Assembly (NCBI GenBank): GCA_004298725.1
Contig: SCQA01000235.1
Coordinates: 1-10,780 of the forward strand
From: a bacterium
GTDB taxonomy: Bacteria; Desulfobacterota; GWC2-55-46
DNA: 10,780 nt
Reading direction: 5' to 3'
The translations under genes and the position numbers were made by a program. The notes below the pieces were generated by a model. It worked only from the letters and a program-made list of their open reading frames with translations, searched no databases and had not been told where the DNA came from. Shown piece by piece: positions 7,743 through 10,780 of the stretch (position 1 is its first letter; every line of letters starts with the position of its first letter).

Positions 7743-7747
7743 GGAGG
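7743..7747 (+). promoter_or_regulatory. Strong Shine-Dalgarno without a canonical start codon
   Basis: GGAGG lies directly after the stop of the radical SAM gene. No ATG, GTG or TTG in the flavoprotein frame occurs at a normal distance. At seven bases' spacing the in-frame codon is ATC (7755-7757); the next start-like codon is CTG at 7776. The GTG overlapping the site (7747-7749) is in another frame and reaches a stop after seven codons. Confidence 0.6.
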
Positions 7748-7754
7748 TGGCTGT

Positions 7755-9056
7755 ATCGTATCCTTCATAGTTTCTCTGTCAATCATCGCGCCTGTTATCG
7801 GTTTTTACCTGTTTATTAAAAGAAAAAAATCCAACAAAACCGAAAAAAAGATAGTCAAGGCGAAGGAATACGGCTTTCACGAGCCTGTATCCATACACCC
7901 TTATATCGACCCCGCAAAGTGCATCGGTAGCGGCGCCTGCATAAAGGCCTGCCCAGAGAAGGATATTATCGGCCTCTCCGGCGGCAAGGGCAAAATTATA
8001 AACGCCTCGCACTGCGTAGGCCATGGCGCATGCGCGGCCGCGTGCCCGGTGGGGGCCATAACGCTCGTATTCGGCACGGAGACGCGCTCGGTTGATATTC
8101 CTTACGTAACCCCTGAATTTGAAACTAACGTAAAATCGGTATTCATAACCGGGGAACTCGGAGGCATGGGCCTTATAAAAAACGCCACTACGCAGGGCGT
8201 GCAGGCCGTAAACAACATAGCCGCCCGCGCCAGACACGCGCCCGCGGACAATAAAGTTCATGACGTGTTGATAGTCGGCGCCGGCCCGGCGGGCATAGGC
8301 GCGTCGCTTGCGGCGCTAAAGCATAAACTGAAATACGTTACCATTGAACAAGACGACATCGGCGGCACGGTGCTGAATTATCCGCGCCATAAAATAGTCA
8401 TGACGTCCCCGGTGGAACTGCCTCTCTACGGCAAGATAAAATTGAAGGAAACCTCAAAGGAGTCGCTTCTTGAACTATGGACGGACGTTATAAGAAAGAC
8501 CGGTCTGAAAATCAACACCTTTGAAAAAATGATCTCGATGACAAAGGACGGCGACTTCTTTATAATCAAGACGAGCAAAGGCGAATATTACGCGCGGCAC
8601 ATCGTGCTCGCCATAGGCAGAAGGGGTACGCCGAGAAAACTCGGCGTACCCGGCGAAAACCTCTCAAAAGTCGCTTACAGACTGCTTGAACCTGAGCAAC
8701 ACCAAAACCACCACGTTATCGTAATAGGCGGCGGCGACAGCGCGGTGGAAGCCGCCATGGCCATAGCGGATCAGCCCGGCAACAAGGTTCTGCTTTCATA
8801 CAGAGGCGAAGCGCTAAGCCGCATAAAACCCATGAACAAAACCCGCCTTGACGACGCGCTCGCCAAGAAAAAACTCGACCTTCTTCTTAATTCCAATTTG
8901 AAAGAGATAGGCGAAAAAGACGTGAAATTGGCCGTCGGGGAAAAGGTATCAACGCTCAAAAACGATTATATTTACATATTCGCCGGAGGCGAACTGCCAA
9001 ATGAATTCCTGAAATCCATCGGCGTCCAGATAGAAAAGAAGTTCGGCAAGGCTTGA
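7755..9056 (+). CDS. Membrane-anchored ferredoxin-fused FAD/NAD(P)H oxidoreductase
   Basis: About 433 residues. An N-terminal hydrophobic helix (FIVSLSIIAPVIGFYLF, 4-20) is followed by KRKK, suggesting an inner-membrane anchor with the rest in the cytoplasm. Two ferredoxin-like motifs come next: CIGSGACIKACP (Cys56, 62, 66) and CVGHGACAAACP (Cys87, 93, 97). Each lacks the usual second cysteine, replaced by Ser59 and His90. Residues 122-139 (FETNVKSVFITGELGGMG) look like the C-terminal FAD motif of thioredoxin-reductase-like enzymes but lie before the FAD-binding GAGPAGIG (175-182) and NAD(P)H-binding GGGDSAVE (325-332). There is no CxxC redox pair, so it is not a thioredoxin reductase. It probably passes electrons between NAD(P)H and Fe-S carriers. 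A start at GTG 8049 would cut through the second ferredoxin motif, so the upstream ATC start is used. Partner and substrate are unknown. Confidence 0.87.
   Translation: MVSFIVSLSIIAPVIGFYLFIKRKKSNKTEKKIVKAKEYGFHEPVSIHPYIDPAKCIGSGACIKACPEKDIIGLSGGKGKIINASHCVGHGACAAACPVGAITLVFGTETRSVDIPYVTPEFETNVKSVFITGELGGMGLIKNATTQGVQAVNNIAARARHAPADNKVHDVLIVGAGPAGIGASLAALKHKLKYVTIEQDDIGGTVLNYPRHKIVMTSPVELPLYGKIKLKETSKESLLELWTDVIRKTGLKINTFEKMISMTKDGDFFIIKTSKGEYYARHIVLAIGRRGTPRKLGVPGENLSKVAYRLLEPEQHQNHHVIVIGGGDSAVEAAMAIADQPGNKVLLSYRGEALSRIKPMNKTRLDDALAKKKLDLLLNSNLKEIGEKDVKLAVGEKVSTLKNDYIYIFAGGELPNEFLKSIGVQIEKKFGKA
8624..8651. repeat. Perfect 12-bp inverted repeat with AAAA loop inside the flavoprotein gene
   Basis: GGGTACGCCGAG (8624-8635), AAAA (8636-8639) and CTCGGCGTACCC (8640-8651) form an uninterrupted 12-bp stem. 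In the protein it encodes the stretch RGTPRKLGVPG, where GTP and GVP are written with mirror-image codons. It is not followed by a T-run and lies mid-gene, so it is not an intrinsic terminator. Confidence 0.85.
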
Positions 9057-9100
9057 GAATTTTCCATAATGCCAACGAGGCCTTTTTAGCAGGACTGCAA

Positions 9101-10375
9101 TCAAAACTTCATGCTTACACGCGACATTAAATAAGAGCTTGTGTACGACGTAGCCTTGTCATACTCGTAATTAAGGGAGATTGTCCAGCGCTTTTTGAAG
9201 TACAGGTTAGCCGAACCGCCGAAGACCCATAATTTGTCGGAAAGGTTATATACGCTATAGGTGTTGGTTGTGCGGGATACGTTAAGCGCGGTATGCAACA
9301 CTTCCCAGTTGACGCGGGAAAGCTCCACGCTGTACGTCTTGTGCTTCGCCGTGCCGTAGCTGTCATTTATGCTGACACTGCCGTTTACGTTCACGTTGCT
9401 CTTTAATATATCGTCCTTTGTAAGGCCAAGCTGATAGCTGTTGGAATGAGTTGTTTCCCCTGTAACGCCGGTGGAGTTTCTTACCTGCCGATCGACCCTT
9501 CCGTATAACGAATAGGTTTCAAAAAACCGGTAATTAGCCCTCGCGTAATAAGAGCGCGCAATACCCGTGCTTAACTGCGACGGCGCCGATTTAAAATAAC
9601 TGAACCCTTTAAAATACGTATACCCCAACGCGAAGTTCTTGGAAAAATCCGGGCGGAAGTTCAGCTCTACTATCGCGTTCGTCAGGTTCATTTTATGCAT
9701 CTGCTGGTTAAAATCAGACGTGCCGGTGCCAAAGAGCATAAGCTTGTCCGTCGGAAAAAGGGTAAGCTGGCCGTAGGCGTATTGGCGGTCGGTTGCGCCC
9801 TTGTAATTATCCTGAATAACGGCGAGGCTTGATGTGATGAAACCGATGCGGTTATACAGAAGATACGCGCCTGCCGTCATAAACTTGGAGCTAAACTCGT
9901 CGGTGTACGGGTTTGCCTTGAAGCCGCCGAACGCGCCGAAGCCGATTTCCTTTTTCTTATAAACAAAGTTGACGCCGTCCGTGTGCTCTACCGGAACTTC
10001 CTTGGGGTACAATCTTCCTACCGCCAGATAAACAGACCCGGGTTCGTAAACCAAGTTCACGGCGTCTATGCGCTCCCTTTTATTGGCGGCGTAGTATTTT
10101 CCGGCGAGAACATTTCTTTCCCTGCCGTTGAAGTGGAAAGAAAGAGTGTTAGCAGAATTTATCTTGGTGGTGTCAAGGCGCAGGCGCGTAGTCAACATAT
10201 TGCGGTCGCCCGCGGACGTATCCGACGAATAATAATCATCCACGGAAATAAGGCCGTGATTTTCCATGGCATACGCCGCGCCGGTTGAAAACAACAGACA
10301 GAAGATGACCGTCAACACTACATATTTTAAAACTATAGCTTGCACAAAGTGCGCAAAATGAAGTAACGATATCAT
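9101..10375 (-). CDS. Outer-membrane beta-barrel (porin-like) protein, probable cytochrome partner
   Basis: 424 residues. A signal peptide has its hydrophobic core at about 13-30 and ends GAAYA at 32-36, with cleavage likely before MENHG. The mature part is rich in Tyr, Phe, Asn, Ser and Thr, shows alternating hydrophobic residues, has no long hydrophobic helix and no cysteine, and ends SRVSMKF. A terminal Phe on an amphipathic last strand is the recognition signal for the BAM machinery. The protein is therefore an outer-membrane barrel of perhaps 16-20 strands. The ATG at 10375 is chosen over the GTG at 10405 because its ATGA overlaps the stop of the upstream multiheme cytochrome, implying translational coupling. 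By analogy with porin-cytochrome conduits (MtrAB, OmbB/OmaB) it could hold a heme protein in the outer membrane. It is smaller than MtrB, and I see no family signature, so the conduit role is inference. Confidence 0.8.
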   Translation of the reverse strand: MISLLHFAHFVQAIVLKYVVLTVIFCLLFSTGAAYAMENHGLISVDDYYSSDTSAGDRNMLTTRLRLDTTKINSANTLSFHFNGRERNVLAGKYYAANKRERIDAVNLVYEPGSVYLAVGRLYPKEVPVEHTDGVNFVYKKKEIGFGAFGGFKANPYTDEFSSKFMTAGAYLLYNRIGFITSSLAVIQDNYKGATDRQYAYGQLTLFPTDKLMLFGTGTSDFNQQMHKMNLTNAIVELNFRPDFSKNFALGYTYFKGFSYFKSAPSQLSTGIARSYYARANYRFFETYSLYGRVDRQVRNSTGVTGETTHSNSYQLGLTKDDILKSNVNVNGSVSINDSYGTAKHKTYSVELSRVNWEVLHTALNVSRTTNTYSVYNLSDKLWVFGGSANLYFKKRWTISLNYEYDKATSYTSSYLMSRVSMKF

Positions 10376-10780
10376 TTTTTTCCGGCGGGATGACAGCCTA
10401 AACACCCTGAATTACTGGTAGTTTTGTGATGCGTTACGCCCCTTGCCGTATGGCACTCTATGCACCCGCCCTTGTTTGTGTACGCGCCGCTTGGGTGGCA
10501 CGCCGCGCAATCAGTCGGGCTTGTCCCTTGATGAGTAAGAGGGAACGTGGTAGTCGGGTGGGTGAATGTCCACGTTGACGTTGACCTGTGGCACGTCTCG
10601 CAAGTTGTCCAGTTATTAGTTGCGTGGTCCGCGGGCTTTGCCGGAGTACTATACGTAAGATGGCAAGTTGAGCAACCTGACGTGGCAGTCGGGTGGGTGA
10701 ATGCCCACGCTGACGTTGACCTGTGGCATGTTTCGCAGGTAGTCCAGTTGTTTGTCGTGTGGTCAGCGGGCCTTGCGGGC
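10372..10780 (-). CDS. Multiheme c-type cytochrome (C-terminal part)
   Basis: 136 codons of an open frame entering from the right edge and ending at TGA 10372-10374. Six heme-attachment motifs are visible: CETCH (10723-10737), CSTCH (10660-10674), CETCH (10588-10602), CAACH (10495-10509), CIECH (10450-10464) and CLGCH (10390-10404). Each would bind a heme covalently after export to the periplasm. Additional histidines at regular places (ADH, TFTHP, VTHH) may be the distal ligands of six-coordinate hemes. The first visible part is built from 45-residue repeats with two hemes each; the last three hemes are outside the repeat. The protein ends HPAGKK. Its stop overlaps the start of the beta-barrel gene, pointing to a joint role in electron transfer across the cell envelope. 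Total heme number, signal peptide and any lipid anchor lie outside the window. Confidence 0.9.
   Translation of the reverse strand, partial: PARPADHTTNNWTTCETCHRSTSAWAFTHPTATSGCSTCHLTYSTPAKPADHATNNWTTCETCHRSTSTWTFTHPTTTFPLTHQGTSPTDCAACHPSGAYTNKGGCIECHTARGVTHHKTTSNSGCLGCHPAGKK
10555..10780. repeat. 135-bp tandem repeat within the cytochrome gene
   Basis: Bases 10555-10689 form one full unit and 10690-10780 the visible part of the next, with the same sequence recurring at an offset of 135 bases. In protein terms each 45-residue unit starts TTCETCHRSTS, continues through a W-x-F-T-H-P segment, carries a second CxxCH and ends ADHxTNNW. The neighbouring units differ by only a few residues. Further units probably lie beyond the right edge. 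Confidence 0.85.

Noticed and set aside
7779..8261. Minus-strand open frame of 160 codons opposite the ferredoxin region
   Set aside because: It lies antisense to clear ferredoxin motifs, has no recognisable protein features and is explained by the codon bias of the plus-strand gene.
8049..9056. Flavoprotein starting at GTG 8049
   Set aside because: The same frame is open upstream and encodes two ferredoxin motifs and a membrane helix. The GTG is the Val codon directly after the last CP of the second motif.
9057..9100. Terminator in the convergent gap between the flavoprotein and the beta-barrel
   Set aside because: The only candidate, GCC-AACGA-GGC before TTTTT, has a three-base-pair stem. 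Nothing convincing is seen on either strand.
10376..10405. GTG start at 10405 for the beta-barrel, adding ten residues
   Set aside because: That segment also encodes the last residues of the cytochrome. The ATG at 10375 overlaps the cytochrome stop as ATGA and gives a normal signal peptide.

Overview
The window looks like a chromosomal segment of a Gram-negative, probably anaerobic or metal/redox-active bacterium with mid-range GC. The evidence is a signal-peptide-bearing outer-membrane beta-barrel, a multiheme c-type cytochrome, three radical SAM enzymes and a ferredoxin-fused flavoprotein. The gene content fits lineages such as Nitrospirota or Desulfobacterota, but that is an inference from content only. 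No rRNA, tRNA, CRISPR array, phage or transposase gene is visible.

Left half, all on the minus strand (read right to left from about 6134 to 1). A good sigma-70-type promoter (6141-6169) drives a radical SAM protein (4406-6115), then its fused paralogue, a TIGR03960-type radical SAM enzyme carrying a C-terminal TIGR03936/DUF2344 domain (1776-4364). Ribonuclease G (rng, 237-1715) follows, and then a gene that runs off the left edge with an N-terminal signal or membrane segment (1-72). Linkage of the TIGR03960/TIGR03936 pair to an Rne/Rng ribonuclease is a known conserved neighbourhood and suggests a role around RNA or ribosomes. Between rng and the last gene lie two copies of a REP-like palindrome inside a 67-bp tandem duplication. 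That duplication also copied the first six codons of the downstream gene.

Centre, plus strand. A second promoter (6188-6216) points the other way, to a B12-binding-type radical SAM protein (6261-7739). Fifteen bases later comes a membrane-anchored flavoprotein with two atypical ferredoxin motifs and a rearranged (permuted) FAD/NAD(P)H oxidoreductase domain (7755-9056). The pair may act together, the flavoprotein supplying electrons to the radical SAM enzyme. No strong terminator is seen in the 44-base convergent gap at 9057-9100.

Right end, minus strand. The 3' part of a multiheme cytochrome c (10372-10780, six CxxCH motifs in 136 codons) overlaps by ATGA with an outer-membrane beta-barrel gene (9101-10375). 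This arrangement resembles a porin-cytochrome electron conduit. The cytochrome is built of 135-bp (45-residue, two-heme) tandem repeats that continue out of the window.

The most unusual points are two genes whose best-supported starts are not canonical start codons although good Shine-Dalgarno sequences precede them (ATA at 6115 on the minus strand, ATC at 7755 on the plus strand), Ser/His replacements in both ferredoxin motifs, a perfect 12-bp stem inside the flavoprotein gene, and the compact cytochrome/barrel pair.
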